A DNA stretch of 52,491 bases from an uncultured Aquimarina sp. (GTDB taxonomy: Bacteria > Bacteroidota > Bacteroidia > Flavobacteriales > Flavobacteriaceae): contig CANLYR010000030.1 of NCBI GenBank assembly GCA_947495425.1, positions 1-52,491 on the forward strand, given 5' to 3'. Positions 28,269 to 37,089 of the stretch are shown here, piece after piece. Position 1 is the first letter of the stretch, and each line of letters starts with the position of its first letter. Below the pieces are notes generated by a model. It was not told the DNA's origin. It was given only the letters and a program-made list of their open reading frames with translations, and searched no databases. A program made the position numbers and the translations under genes.

Positions 28269-29408
28269 ATGAAATTTAACACCAAAACAATACACGGGGG
28301 TCAGCAACACGATCCAGCTTATGGTGCCGTTATGCCTCCAATATACCAAACGTCTACCTATGCACAGACTACCCCTGGTGGACATAAAGGATTCGAATAT
28401 AGTAGAACACATAATCCAACCAGAAAAGCATTAGAAGACGCATTGGCAAGTATAGAGAGCGGAGAGTTTGGACTGGCTTTTGGATCAGGTCTGGCTGCTA
28501 TCGATGCGGTGATAAAATTACTAAAACCTGGTGATGAAGTAATCTCTACCAATGATTTATACGGAGGTACGTATCGTTTGTTTACCAAGATTTTTGAAGA
28601 TTTTGGAATCAAATTTCACTTTATCGGTATGGAAAACGCAGATAAAGTAGCAAGTTACGTAAATACAAATACAAAATTGATCTGGGTAGAAACACCAACC
28701 AATCCCATGATGAATATTGTAGATATCAAAGCTATTGCGGCGGTATCAAAAGAACATAATATTCTATTGGCTGTAGATAATACATTTGCCACCCCGTATT
28801 TGCAAAGACCCCTAGAGCTTGGTGCAGATATTGTGATGCACAGTGCAACAAAATATATAGGTGGCCATAGTGATCTTGTTATGGGTGCTTTGATTGTAAA
28901 AGATGAAAAAATTGCAGAACGCCTATATTTTATTCAGAATGCAAGCGGTGCGGTTTGTGGTCCACAAGATAGCTTTCTGGCATTAAGGGGGATTAAAACA
29001 TTGCATATTCGAATGCAAAGACATTGCGAAAATGGAGAGGCTATTGCAAAATATTTGCAGAAGCATCCTAAAATCGAAAAAGTATACTGGCCAGGTTTTG
29101 AAGATCACCCAAATCATGCTATTGCCAAAGCACAAATGAGTGGTTTTGGAGGTATGATTTCTTTTATTACCAAAGGAAGTAACTATAATAGCGCTATCAA
29201 AATCGTTGAGAATTTGAAAGTTTTTACATTGGCAGAATCTTTAGGAGGTGTAGAAAGCCTTGCAGGACATCCGGCAAGTATGACCCATGCTTCTATCCCA
29301 AAAGAAGAGCGTGAGAAAACCGGAGTAGTGGATTCATTAATTCGATTAAGCGTTGGGATAGAAGATGTAGAGGACTTAATTGCAGATTTAGAACAAGCTA
29401 TAGGATAA
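28269..29408 (+). CDS. metB: Cystathionine gamma-synthase family PLP enzyme
   Basis: A 379-residue PLP-dependent trans-sulfuration enzyme. The cofactor lysine is K195 (HSATKYIGGHSD); SRTHNPTR and the GSGLAAI loop contribute to PLP and substrate binding, and the SLGGVESL C-terminal signature is present. The same family includes cystathionine gamma-lyase; synthase is favoured by the overall resemblance, but reaction direction is not certain. It links cysteine and homoserine derivatives in methionine metabolism. No other methionine genes are adjacent. Confidence 0.88.
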   Translation: MKFNTKTIHGGQQHDPAYGAVMPPIYQTSTYAQTTPGGHKGFEYSRTHNPTRKALEDALASIESGEFGLAFGSGLAAIDAVIKLLKPGDEVISTNDLYGGTYRLFTKIFEDFGIKFHFIGMENADKVASYVNTNTKLIWVETPTNPMMNIVDIKAIAAVSKEHNILLAVDNTFATPYLQRPLELGADIVMHSATKYIGGHSDLVMGALIVKDEKIAERLYFIQNASGAVCGPQDSFLALRGIKTLHIRMQRHCENGEAIAKYLQKHPKIEKVYWPGFEDHPNHAIAKAQMSGFGGMISFITKGSNYNSAIKIVENLKVFTLAESLGGVESLAGHPASMTHASIPKEEREKTGVVDSLIRLSVGIEDVEDLIADLEQAIG

Positions 29409-29433
29409 TGTTATTAAATTAAAAAAAACAGTA

Positions 29434-29461
29434 TTGTTTTTTTGAGAATAGTATATATTTG
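29434..29461 (+). promoter_or_regulatory. Predicted glutamate dehydrogenase promoter
   Basis: TTG at 29434-29436, a 17-nt spacer and a perfect TATATTTG at 29454-29461. The predicted transcript start near 29468 gives a leader of about 40 nt. Confidence 0.6.
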
Positions 29462-29508
29462 ACACGATAAATCACTTTTAGATAAGAATCTATTAATCCA
29501 ATTAACAT

Positions 29509-30852
29509 ATGCAAGACAAGATAGATGCATTTATGGAAGAAGTAAGAGCTCGTAACACACATGAGCCAGAGTTCTTACAAGCAGTACAAGAAGTTGCAGA
29601 AACTGTAATCCCGTACATTGCTAAACATGAAATTTATAATGGTAAGAATATTCTGTTAAGGATGGTTGAACCAGAAAGAGCCATTATGTTTCGTGTGCCG
29701 TGGGTAGATGATGACGGTGAGATTCATGTAAATAGAGGATACCGAATCCAAATGAATTCTGCGATAGGACCGTACAAAGGTGGTTTGCGTTTTCATTCTT
29801 CGGTAAACTTAAGTATCCTTAAATTCTTGGCTTTTGAACAAGTTTTTAAGAATAGTTTGACTACACTACCAATGGGTGGTGGAAAAGGAGGTTCGGATTT
29901 TGACCCTAAAGGGAAATCTGATGATGAGATCATGCGTTTTTGCCATAGTTTTATGAGTGAATTGTTTAGACATATTGGTCCTAATACTGACGTTCCTGCA
30001 GGAGATATTGGAGTTGGTGCTCGTGAAATTGGATTCTTATTTGGGAAGTACCGCAAACTGCGTAACGAATTTACAGGCGTACTAACTGGTAAAGGACTAA
30101 GCTGGGGAGGATCAGAGATCCGCCCTGAAGCAACAGGATATGGTACGGTATATTTTGCAGAAAATATGCTGAAAACCAAAAATGACTCCTTCAAAGGGAA
30201 GACTGTTGTGATTTCTGGATCAGGTAATGTTGCACAGTTTGCCGCAGAGAAAGCGATTCAGCTTGGTGCAAAAGTGGTAACATTATCAGATTCTTCTGGA
30301 TATATCTATGACGAAGACGGTATCGATCAAGAAAAACTGGAATTCGTAATGGAACTTAAAAACGAAAAAAGAGGAAGAATCAAAGAATATGTTGATAAAT
30401 TTTCGTCAGCAAAGTACCATGCAGGAAAAACGCCATGGGATATACAATGCGATATTGCATTGCCGTGTGCTACGCAAAATGAATTGCATGGTGATGATGC
30501 AAAAGGACTGATCGATAACGGATGCATTTGTATTAGTGAAGGCGCAAATATGCCTTGTACAGCAGAAGCCGTTGCTGCATTTCACAAAGCAAAAATTTTC
30601 TTTGCACCTGGTAAAGCCTCTAATGCTGGTGGGGTAGCTACATCGGGATTAGAAATGACACAAAATTCATTACGATTTAAGTGGACACGTAAAGAAGTTG
30701 ACGAAAAACTACAGCAAATCATGAATGATATTCACGAAAAATGTGTAGAATACGGAACTGAAGACGATGGATACATCGACTACGTAAAAGGAGCTAATAT
30801 TGCTGGCTTTGTAAAAGTTGCCGATGCCATGCTCGCACAAGGTGTGATATAA
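29509..30852 (+). CDS. gdhA: NADP-type glutamate dehydrogenase
   Basis: A 447-residue hexameric-type enzyme that converts 2-oxoglutarate and ammonia to glutamate. Substrate-site sequences KGGLRFH and PMGGGKGGSDFDPKGKSD, catalytic Asp in PAGDIGVG, and the Rossmann GSGNVAQFAAEKA are all present. Length and the GGSDFDPKGKS loop match the small NADP-dependent bacterial form. A good promoter precedes it and a hairpin terminator follows, so it is monocistronic. Confidence 0.95.
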   Translation: MQDKIDAFMEEVRARNTHEPEFLQAVQEVAETVIPYIAKHEIYNGKNILLRMVEPERAIMFRVPWVDDDGEIHVNRGYRIQMNSAIGPYKGGLRFHSSVNLSILKFLAFEQVFKNSLTTLPMGGGKGGSDFDPKGKSDDEIMRFCHSFMSELFRHIGPNTDVPAGDIGVGAREIGFLFGKYRKLRNEFTGVLTGKGLSWGGSEIRPEATGYGTVYFAENMLKTKNDSFKGKTVVISGSGNVAQFAAEKAIQLGAKVVTLSDSSGYIYDEDGIDQEKLEFVMELKNEKRGRIKEYVDKFSSAKYHAGKTPWDIQCDIALPCATQNELHGDDAKGLIDNGCICISEGANMPCTAEAVAAFHKAKIFFAPGKASNAGGVATSGLEMTQNSLRFKWTRKEVDEKLQQIMNDIHEKCVEYGTEDDGYIDYVKGANIAGFVKVADAMLAQGVI

Positions 30853-30876
30853 AAGACACTACCGAATACATACTTA

Positions 30877-30907
30877 AAAGCCGTTCGAATATAATTTGAA
30901 CGGCTTT
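30877..30907 (+). terminator. Terminator after gdhA
   Basis: Perfect 10-bp stem AAAGCCGTTC / GAACGGCTTT with an 11-nt loop, 24 bases after the gdhA stop. The U-tract is weak. Confidence 0.7.
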
Positions 30908-31037
30908 ACTAGTTCTTACTTTATTATTCGGTCAAAATCATCAACAACACGCCGAAGAGATTATTATTTTTTCAGTATTTTTAAGATTTTAGTATTGATT
31001 CTTGGTTCTAAAAGCGAAGCATTCTTGATTCTTTACC

Positions 31038-31066
31038 TTGTACTAATGATTTCTTATGTATTTTTA
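31038..31066 (+). promoter_or_regulatory. Predicted promoter of the DUF4136 gene
   Basis: TTG at 31038-31040, an 18-nt spacer and TATTTTTA (one mismatch) at 31059-31066, ending 17 bases before ATG 31084. Confidence 0.4.
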
Positions 31067-31083
31067 TAACAAATTTGATTGAT

Positions 31084-31611
31084 ATGAAGCAGATGATTTT
31101 TTTGTTCTTTGCACTAGTATTTTCTTCTTGTGGTAGCACGAATGTGGTTCTTGATTATGATGAGCAACAAAATTTTGCAGTATATAAGACGTATGCGTTT
31201 TTTTCTGAAATGGATTCTGGCCTCAGTAGTTTTGATCAAAAACGCTTATTAGCTGCTACAGAGGCTACTCTTACGGCAAAAGGTTATATCAAATCCGAAA
31301 ATCCGGATATATACATAGATTTTAAAACCGCTGTTATACAAGAACCTTCTAGTAATAATGTAGGTGTTGGTGTAGGAAGTGGTGGTAATGGGGTCAATAT
31401 TGGTTTTGGCGGTGCTATCCCTATCGGCGGCCCCCAATCTTTTTTAGAACTCACAACAGATTTTGTCGATGCAAGAAAAGGACAGTTGGTGTTTCAAGCT
31501 ATTGCCGAAAAACGATTTCGTATTAATGCAACTCCAGAAAGTCGCACCGAGTTTTTTCAAAAAATCGTAGATAAATCTTTAGCTAAGTATCCACCTGCAA
31601 AGACTGAGTAG
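31084..31611 (+). CDS. DUF4136 lipoprotein
   Basis: About 175 residues from ATG 31084 (MKQMIFLFFALVFSSC), a lipoprotein signal with Cys near residue 16. The body has the DUF4136 pattern: DYDEQQNFAVYKTYAF at the start, a Gly-rich middle (GVGVGSGGNGVNIGFGG) and LVFQAIAEKRF near the end. Function unknown; probably periplasmic. recO follows after 28 bases. Confidence 0.83.
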   Translation: MKQMIFLFFALVFSSCGSTNVVLDYDEQQNFAVYKTYAFFSEMDSGLSSFDQKRLLAATEATLTAKGYIKSENPDIYIDFKTAVIQEPSSNNVGVGVGSGGNGVNIGFGGAIPIGGPQSFLELTTDFVDARKGQLVFQAIAEKRFRINATPESRTEFFQKIVDKSLAKYPPAKTE

Positions 31612-31639
31612 CGCTATTTTTTGAGTATTTTCGCGAATT

Positions 31640-32359
31640 ATGATAATCAAGTCTCCTGCAATAGTATTACATGCTTTACGATATGGTGAAGCCGACCTAA
31701 TCGTTACCTTGTTTACAAAAACCAGTGGACTACGATCATACTTACAAAAAGGAGTATTAAAATCTAAAAAGGGAAAAATTCGCTCATCGCTTTTTCAACC
31801 CCTAATGCTTTTAGAGATAGAAGCGTATCATAAAAATAAGGGAACCTTAGAACGCATAAAAGAAGCCAGAGTATTAACTCATTATGCCACCTTACATACC
31901 GATGTCGTTAAGAGTGCATTGGTTTTCTTTGTTTCAGATATTTTAAAAAACTCGGTCAAGGAAGAAGAGACCAACACAGACTTATTCGAATATATTGAAA
32001 CAGCTTTACAATGGCTCGATTCCCATACGATGATTGGTAATTTTCACATTACATTTTTAATAAAACTCACACAGTATTTAGGGTTTTATCCAGAGTTATC
32101 TCAGGTAGCGTTTGATTATTTTAATATGGAAGATGGTGTCTTTCAGTCAAGAAAAACAAATATATATTGCAGTAAAGGAGAACACGTATCTCGATTCAAA
32201 GAATTTTTAGGCACAACATTTGAGGCAAGTATGAATATTGGTTTATCAAAGAAGGTGCGAAGTGATATTCTTGCTATGTTATTAGTATATTTTGAACTAC
32301 ATTTGCACGGTTTTAGAAAACCAAAATCGCTTTCGGTTTTAAACGAAATTTTCAGTTAA
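31640..32359 (+). CDS. recO: DNA repair protein RecO
   Basis: A 239-residue mediator that helps load RecA onto SSB-coated DNA. The N-terminal OB fold (SPAIVLHALRYGEADLIVTL; KGKIRSSLFQPLMLLEI) and the helical C-terminal domain (FHITFLIKLTQYLGFYPEL) are recognisable. The zinc-finger cysteines of some RecO proteins are absent, as common in this phylum. The TonB receptor starts 4 bases later. Confidence 0.93.
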   Translation: MIIKSPAIVLHALRYGEADLIVTLFTKTSGLRSYLQKGVLKSKKGKIRSSLFQPLMLLEIEAYHKNKGTLERIKEARVLTHYATLHTDVVKSALVFFVSDILKNSVKEEETNTDLFEYIETALQWLDSHTMIGNFHITFLIKLTQYLGFYPELSQVAFDYFNMEDGVFQSRKTNIYCSKGEHVSRFKEFLGTTFEASMNIGLSKKVRSDILAMLLVYFELHLHGFRKPKSLSVLNEIFS

Positions 32360-32363
32360 AGAT

Positions 32364-34772
32364 ATGCGCTTACTTCTATTCATTTTATGTGTCTTATGTG
32401 CTCTTCAATGCACAAATGCGCAAGAAATCACTGTGATAAACGAAGCGTCTAATGAGCCTATTGCTGGAGTCTTGGTGTCTAACAAAAACAGATCACAAAA
32501 GATAACAACTAACCTTAGTGGAAAAGCAGATATTTCTAAATTTTCAAACAGTGAAACATTATATTTTACAAATACCGCCTTTATCTCTTATAAAAGTATA
32601 AAAGCCGATCTTATTAATGCAGGAAATATAGTATATCTTGAGCCTGATAATCATCAACTCTCAGAAGTAATTATTTCTGTTTCTAAATGGAAACAGGATA
32701 AAAAAGACATCTCACAAAAAATAGTGAGTATATCTTCTGAAGACATTGCATTGGCTACCCCACAAACTTCTGCAGACTTATTGCAAAGTAGTGGTCAGGT
32801 ATTTATTCAAAAAAGCCAACTAGGAGGAGGAAGCCCAATTATAAGAGGGTTTTCTACGAATAGATTACTACTTGCTGTAGATGGAGTACGTATGAATACC
32901 GCGATTTTTAGAGGAGGTAACGTGCAAAATGTATTATCAGTAGATCCGTTTACTATCGAAAGAACAGAAGTGATTCTCGGACCTGGATCTGTGGTATATG
33001 GTAGTGATGCGGTAGGTGGGGTATTAAATTTTTATACAGCTCAACCTAAAGTTGCTATAACTGGGGAGAAAAAATTTAGCGGTAATGCTTTAGCCAGATA
33101 TGCCAGCGCCAGTAATGAAATGACTGGCCATGTAGATTTTAATATTGGATTAGAAAAGTGGGCCTTTTTAACTAGTGTAAGCTATACTGATTTTGATGAT
33201 TTAAAAATGGGAAGCCATGGCCCCGATGATTATTTGCGTAATGAGTATGTCGAAACGGTAGACGGAGTTGACGTTGTGATCCAAAATGATGATCCCAAAA
33301 AACAAGTATTTACTGGATACGACCAAATAAATTTTTTACAAAAAGTTCACTTTTTACCTAATGAGCATTGGGATTTTAACCTGGGCTTGATGTACACTAC
33401 TACTTCAGATTTCCCTCGATATGATCGACTCATTAGACGCAGAGATGGTGATTTAAGATCAGCAGAATGGTTTTATGGCCCCCAACAATGGTTTATGGGA
33501 AACCTACAGGTTTCTCAGAAATCAAATAGTAGTTTTTATGACAAAATGAAGATCACGGCTGCATATCAATTTTTTGAAGAAAGTAGGAATGATCGAAATT
33601 TTCAAAGTACAACGCTTGAAAGAACAAAAGAGCAGGTAGACGCTTATTCATTAAATTTGGACTTTGAGAAAAAATTTACAAAAAAAACAGCGGTATATTA
33701 TGGTGTAGAATACATCCTAAATAATGTCTTTTCTGATGGATCACAACGTAATGTAGCAACTGGCGAGATAACCAATGCACCCTCAAGATATCCAGATGGC
33801 TCTACCTGGCAATCTATTGCGGCATATGCCAGTATTAAAAATAAATTTAGTGACAAACTTAGATTTCAAGGTGGATTGCGATATAATAGGATTATTCTTT
33901 ATTCTCAATTTGATGATGAGTTTTTTGACTTTCCTTTTGATGAAGCTAATCTAGATACTGATGCGCTTACTGGTACTGCGGGATTAAGTTGGTTGCCAAA
34001 TGATATTTTACAATGGAAACTCAACTTTTCTACAGCTTTTAGAGCACCAAATATCGATGATGTAGGAAAGATTTTTGATTCAGAACCAGGTTCGGTAGTT
34101 GTTCCTAATCCAGACCTAAAACCAGAATATGCGTATAATGGAGAATTAGGGCTTACTGCCACGATTAGCGATAAGCTCTCGGTAGACCTAGCTACGTATT
34201 ATACCTATCTGGATAATGCATTAATACGCAGAGATTTTGATCTTAATGGCCAAACTCAAGTTGTATTTGGAGGAGAATTGAGTACCGTACAAGCCATACA
34301 AAATGCTGCCAGCGCCATGATTTATGGTTTTGAAGCGGGTATCAGATATGAATTTGCCAAGAATTTTGAATTTTTATCTCAGTATACTTTTGTTGGGGGA
34401 GAAGAAGAACTAGATGATGGCGTATCAACACCTACAAGACATGTATCTCCACAATTTGGTAATACACATGTAACCTTTACAACAAATAAATGGATGATTA
34501 ATGCTTTTGCAATGTACAATGGTGCGTTTGATTTTGAAGATTTAGCACCGTCTCAACAAAATAATGCGTTTTTATATGCCAAAGATGAAAACGGAAATCC
34601 ATATGCTCCGTCTTGGTATACACTTAATTTGAGATCACAATATCAGATCACAACAAATTTGAAAGGTATTTTTTCGGTTGAAAACATTACTGATCAGCGT
34701 TATAGGCCGTATTCGTCTGGTATTGCAGCAGCAGGAAGAAATTTTATCGCTTCATTAAAGTATTCTTTTTAG
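32364..34772 (+). CDS. TonB-dependent outer membrane receptor
   Basis: An 802-residue receptor: signal peptide to about residue 19 (CTNAQ), a carboxypeptidase-regulatory-like N-terminal domain (20-95), a plug (about 115-235; GGGSPIIRGFSTNRLLLAVD, VYGSDAVGGVLNFY) and a 22-strand barrel ending in F. It resembles haem/haemoglobin receptors and carries their FRAP (559-562) and NPDL (582-585) boxes, but the histidine normally found between them is missing. The ligand is therefore uncertain. It sits between recO and a HAD phosphatase with only 4-base gaps, implying cotranscription. Confidence 0.93.
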   Translation: MRLLLFILCVLCALQCTNAQEITVINEASNEPIAGVLVSNKNRSQKITTNLSGKADISKFSNSETLYFTNTAFISYKSIKADLINAGNIVYLEPDNHQLSEVIISVSKWKQDKKDISQKIVSISSEDIALATPQTSADLLQSSGQVFIQKSQLGGGSPIIRGFSTNRLLLAVDGVRMNTAIFRGGNVQNVLSVDPFTIERTEVILGPGSVVYGSDAVGGVLNFYTAQPKVAITGEKKFSGNALARYASASNEMTGHVDFNIGLEKWAFLTSVSYTDFDDLKMGSHGPDDYLRNEYVETVDGVDVVIQNDDPKKQVFTGYDQINFLQKVHFLPNEHWDFNLGLMYTTTSDFPRYDRLIRRRDGDLRSAEWFYGPQQWFMGNLQVSQKSNSSFYDKMKITAAYQFFEESRNDRNFQSTTLERTKEQVDAYSLNLDFEKKFTKKTAVYYGVEYILNNVFSDGSQRNVATGEITNAPSRYPDGSTWQSIAAYASIKNKFSDKLRFQGGLRYNRIILYSQFDDEFFDFPFDEANLDTDALTGTAGLSWLPNDILQWKLNFSTAFRAPNIDDVGKIFDSEPGSVVVPNPDLKPEYAYNGELGLTATISDKLSVDLATYYTYLDNALIRRDFDLNGQTQVVFGGELSTVQAIQNAASAMIYGFEAGIRYEFAKNFEFLSQYTFVGGEEELDDGVSTPTRHVSPQFGNTHVTFTTNKWMINAFAMYNGAFDFEDLAPSQQNNAFLYAKDENGNPYAPSWYTLNLRSQYQITTNLKGIFSVENITDQRYRPYSSGIAAAGRNFIASLKYSF

Positions 34773-34776
34773 TGTT

Positions 34777-35430
34777 ATGAAAAATAAATTATTCATATTT
34801 GATATCGATGGGACACTTACCGATAGTGTGTCTATGTATTTAGTTTCTGTTACAAAATCATTACAATCTCTTGGGATTACAGATATTGATACCGATTATA
34901 ATAATTATAAACACCATACTGATAGTTATGCGTTGCGGTATAATTATGAGCGTAATTTCAATAAAGAAGTACCCAATCATTTGTTAGATGATTTTGAAAC
35001 TGATTTAGTAGATCAAATGCATAAATTTGATCCCGTACACGAAATACAAGGAGCCAAATCATTATTAGAATTTTTTAGAATACATGAAATCCCTTTCTGT
35101 TTTGCCACTGGTGCGTTACCAAAACCTGCGATGCTTAAACTAGACCAATGCGAATTATGGTATGATGAAACAATATTGGCAACCTCCAAAACGCATGAAT
35201 CCAGAGAAGGATTTGTACATGATGCAATAGAACGCGCCAAGGTGTTTTATCAAAAAAAGCAATTTGATCAAATAATATCTTTGGGAGATGGGGTATGGGA
35301 TTTAAAAACGGCTCAGAACTTATCATTAGATTTTGTTGGTATTGGAGCGCGTAACAGAGAAAAATTAATAGAAAACGGTGCAAAAAATTGTTTTAATACT
35401 TTAGAAGAATTTAAAGAAACGCTGTTTTAG
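34777..35430 (+). CDS. HAD-family phosphatase
   Basis: A 217-residue phosphoglycolate-phosphatase-like protein. Motif I is FDIDGTLTDS (residues 7-16), the helical cap follows, and motif IV is SLGDGVWDLKTAQ (about 168-180). Substrate unknown. It follows the TonB receptor by 4 bases. Confidence 0.9.
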   Translation: MKNKLFIFDIDGTLTDSVSMYLVSVTKSLQSLGITDIDTDYNNYKHHTDSYALRYNYERNFNKEVPNHLLDDFETDLVDQMHKFDPVHEIQGAKSLLEFFRIHEIPFCFATGALPKPAMLKLDQCELWYDETILATSKTHESREGFVHDAIERAKVFYQKKQFDQIISLGDGVWDLKTAQNLSLDFVGIGARNREKLIENGAKNCFNTLEEFKETLF

Positions 35431-35497
35431 TATCATAGAATTTTAATAACTCATCCCTTATGGCCTAAAGCATATTTGGTTCCAAGAATTTCTATTT

Positions 35498-35554
35498 TAC
35501 CTAATCGTCTCGCTTCATTCTGACACAACGAAATTTGAATGTTTCCGTACTTGC
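35498..35554 (-). repeat. Dispersed 3'-flank repeat, copy A
   Basis: On the minus strand the core reads GCAAGTACGGAAACATTCAA followed by ATTTCGTTGTGTC. It aligns without gaps to copy B (41,410-41,466; 26 of 33 core bases identical) and to copy C. It lies 8 bases past the stop of the NTF2-like gene, in the same orientation as that gene. Confidence 0.6.
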
Positions 35555-35561
35555 TCAGCTA

Positions 35562-36050
35562 TCATTTGCTTTGCAATTTTTGAATCAAATCGGTATCAAA
35601 CTTTTTCTTAAGCGCTGTAATTTCTTTTACATTGTCATTTGGAATTGCTATTGATAATACATAATGTTTTATTTTCCAGCCTTTAGCTGTTTTCTGTAAT
35701 ACTCCACTACCACGGCAGATCCCCATCTGAGTATCCAGAAGTTCATCAAACCAGGCAAGATCAGTATTTTTTTTAGTAAAAATATTTCGTTTTAAACCAG
35801 AAAAGCTCCAGGCTTTGCCTTTATCAAAATAAGGTTTTGAAAATGCCTTGAAATCTTTATAATTCCAATTTTCTGTAGGGTCTGTGCCTATAAAGATGGC
35901 ATCTGTAGTCATTAGGCCAAAATATGCATCAAAATTAGCATCAGCTGCAGCTTTGTGCCATTGCTCTATAACAGTATTAATTTCGGTATTTTGTTGTGCA
36001 AAACAATGGCTACAAAATAATAATATGAAGGATAAGACTAGTTTTTTCAT
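35562..36050 (-). CDS. NTF2-like/SnoaL-fold exported protein
   Basis: About 162 residues from ATG 36048-36050 (MKKLVLSFILLFCSHCFAQ, a signal peptide). A longer frame would overlap the upstream gene and is rejected. The mature part has the DUF4440/SnoaL-like pattern: EINTVIEQWHKAAADANFDAYFGLM, then DAIFIGTDPTENW and a final KGWKIKHYVLS. The fold serves many roles, so no function can be given. The upstream lipoprotein gene ends 16 bases before it: one operon. Confidence 0.82.
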   Translation of the reverse strand: MKKLVLSFILLFCSHCFAQQNTEINTVIEQWHKAAADANFDAYFGLMTTDAIFIGTDPTENWNYKDFKAFSKPYFDKGKAWSFSGLKRNIFTKKNTDLAWFDELLDTQMGICRGSGVLQKTAKGWKIKHYVLSIAIPNDNVKEITALKKKFDTDLIQKLQSK

Positions 36051-36066
36051 AGTGCTTGTTTTTGTA

Positions 36067-36615
36067 TTAGTTTTCTGTTTCTTCAAGCTCACGTAAAAGC
36101 TCTTTTTCAATGTTTTCTGGTATGGATAGTGACAATTCGTTTAGCTGAATTATTAAGCTATTATAGGCCTTTATTAAACGCGTATTGGCTTCAAGAATTA
36201 CATTAGATTTTGGTGCTCTGCTTTCAGCAACTAGTTTAAGTAAGCCAACTTCTGTCGATAGCACAGAGATTCTGGAATTAATAGTGTTTAGATTTAAATC
36301 TTCAGAAAGATTTTCTTCAAAATTTTGAACCAATAATTCTAAACTATCTGCATGCTTACTCACATAAAAAGAATTAGAATGACGAAGAGATTGTATCAAG
36401 GTTCTTAGGTTTTGGAAGTCTTCAAAACTCTCAAGATCCTTTTCAGATTCTGGAGAAAGCTTAAAAAGATCTACTTTAATTTTTTGCTTGGATAGACTAT
36501 CGAGTTTATCTACTTTAATTTGATCTTGTACCTCATTAGGGTTTTCATTTTTACAACTGAAGCAAAATAATAATACGCCAAAAAAAAGAAAGAATCTCAT
36601 CATTGTTTTATTCAT
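36067..36615 (-). CDS. Helical lipoprotein of unknown function
   Basis: Up to 182 residues; the start may be ATG 36613-36615 or the ATG pair five codons on (MMRFFLFFGVLLFCFSC), which gives a tighter lipoprotein signal and fits a promoter box ending at 36623. After the Cys the protein is long, acidic and helical, with coiled-coil character. No family recognised. First gene of an operon with the NTF2-like protein. Confidence 0.72.
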   Translation of the reverse strand: MNKTMMRFFLFFGVLLFCFSCKNENPNEVQDQIKVDKLDSLSKQKIKVDLFKLSPESEKDLESFEDFQNLRTLIQSLRHSNSFYVSKHADSLELLVQNFEENLSEDLNLNTINSRISVLSTEVGLLKLVAESRAPKSNVILEANTRLIKAYNSLIIQLNELSLSIPENIEKELLRELEETEN

Positions 36616-36622
36616 AACGACT

Positions 36623-36651
36623 CAAAAATAGGATATTATAACCGTACCAAA
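36623..36651 (-). promoter_or_regulatory. Promoter of the lipoprotein/NTF2-like operon
   Basis: On the minus strand TTTG (36648-36651), a 17-nt spacer and a perfect TATTTTTG (36623-36630). The predicted start is near 36616, favouring the internal ATGs for the lipoprotein. The orphan terminator lies directly upstream of this promoter. Confidence 0.6.
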
Positions 36652-36686
36652 AAATAAAAACCCCAGATAGATTTCTACCTGAGGTT
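36652..36686 (-). terminator. Orphan leftward intrinsic terminator
   Basis: On the minus strand AACCTCAGGTAGA / TCTATCTGGGGTT form a 13-bp stem with two G-U pairs, followed by TTTATTTTTT. On the plus strand the same positions are C-A mismatches, so the structure is made for the minus transcript. No minus-strand gene precedes it. Confidence 0.75.
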
Positions 36687-37000
36687 CAACAAATACATAA
36701 GTGTAGATTAAGCTACTGGGCGGTAGTTTATGTGATATAAACAAGACTTATCTTAGAAAAGAAAGCATGCTTAGGGCAAAAAAAGAACTTTAGTACTGGC
36801 TAATTATAATCATTGTTGAGTTTGTGTTCTTTTGATTATTATGTACGCATAGTAAACGCCAAGCATAATGAATAGTATTTTTTTAATAAAAATTAACGTT
36901 TTGTTATGAAACGAAATCAAACTTTCGCACTTGTATAAGTAATCATAATGACCAGTAAACAATCTTATTTATTATTTAGTTGGCTCGTTGATGTACAATT
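36687..37000 (-). ncRNA. Candidate small RNA ending at the orphan terminator
   Basis: The 474-bp gap 36616-37089 contains no frame over 20 codons on the minus strand, yet holds a strong leftward terminator. Just upstream of it, ACATAA (36695-36700) and TTATGT (36728-36733) close a domain in which CTAC (36713-36716) can pair with GTAG on either side (36703-36706 or 36723-36726). A possible promoter is TTG-N18-TACAATTG (37024 down to 36996, one mismatch), giving a transcript of about 340 nt; a shorter RNA is equally possible. It does not look like tmRNA (no tag or tRNA-like ends) or RNase P RNA. Confidence 0.4.
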
Positions 37001-37089
37001 GTATTGATTCAATTAAAATAGCAATTAAATGTATAATATACATTTATTAAAATATTTCCTATATATTTAGAATCTTAAAAACACAAATC

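Noticed and set aside
36687..37000. tmRNA, RNase P RNA or SRP RNA in the 37-kb gap
   Set aside because: None of the conserved sequences (tRNA-like ends, GAGGAAAGTCC, SRP loop) could be found; left as an unnamed candidate RNA.
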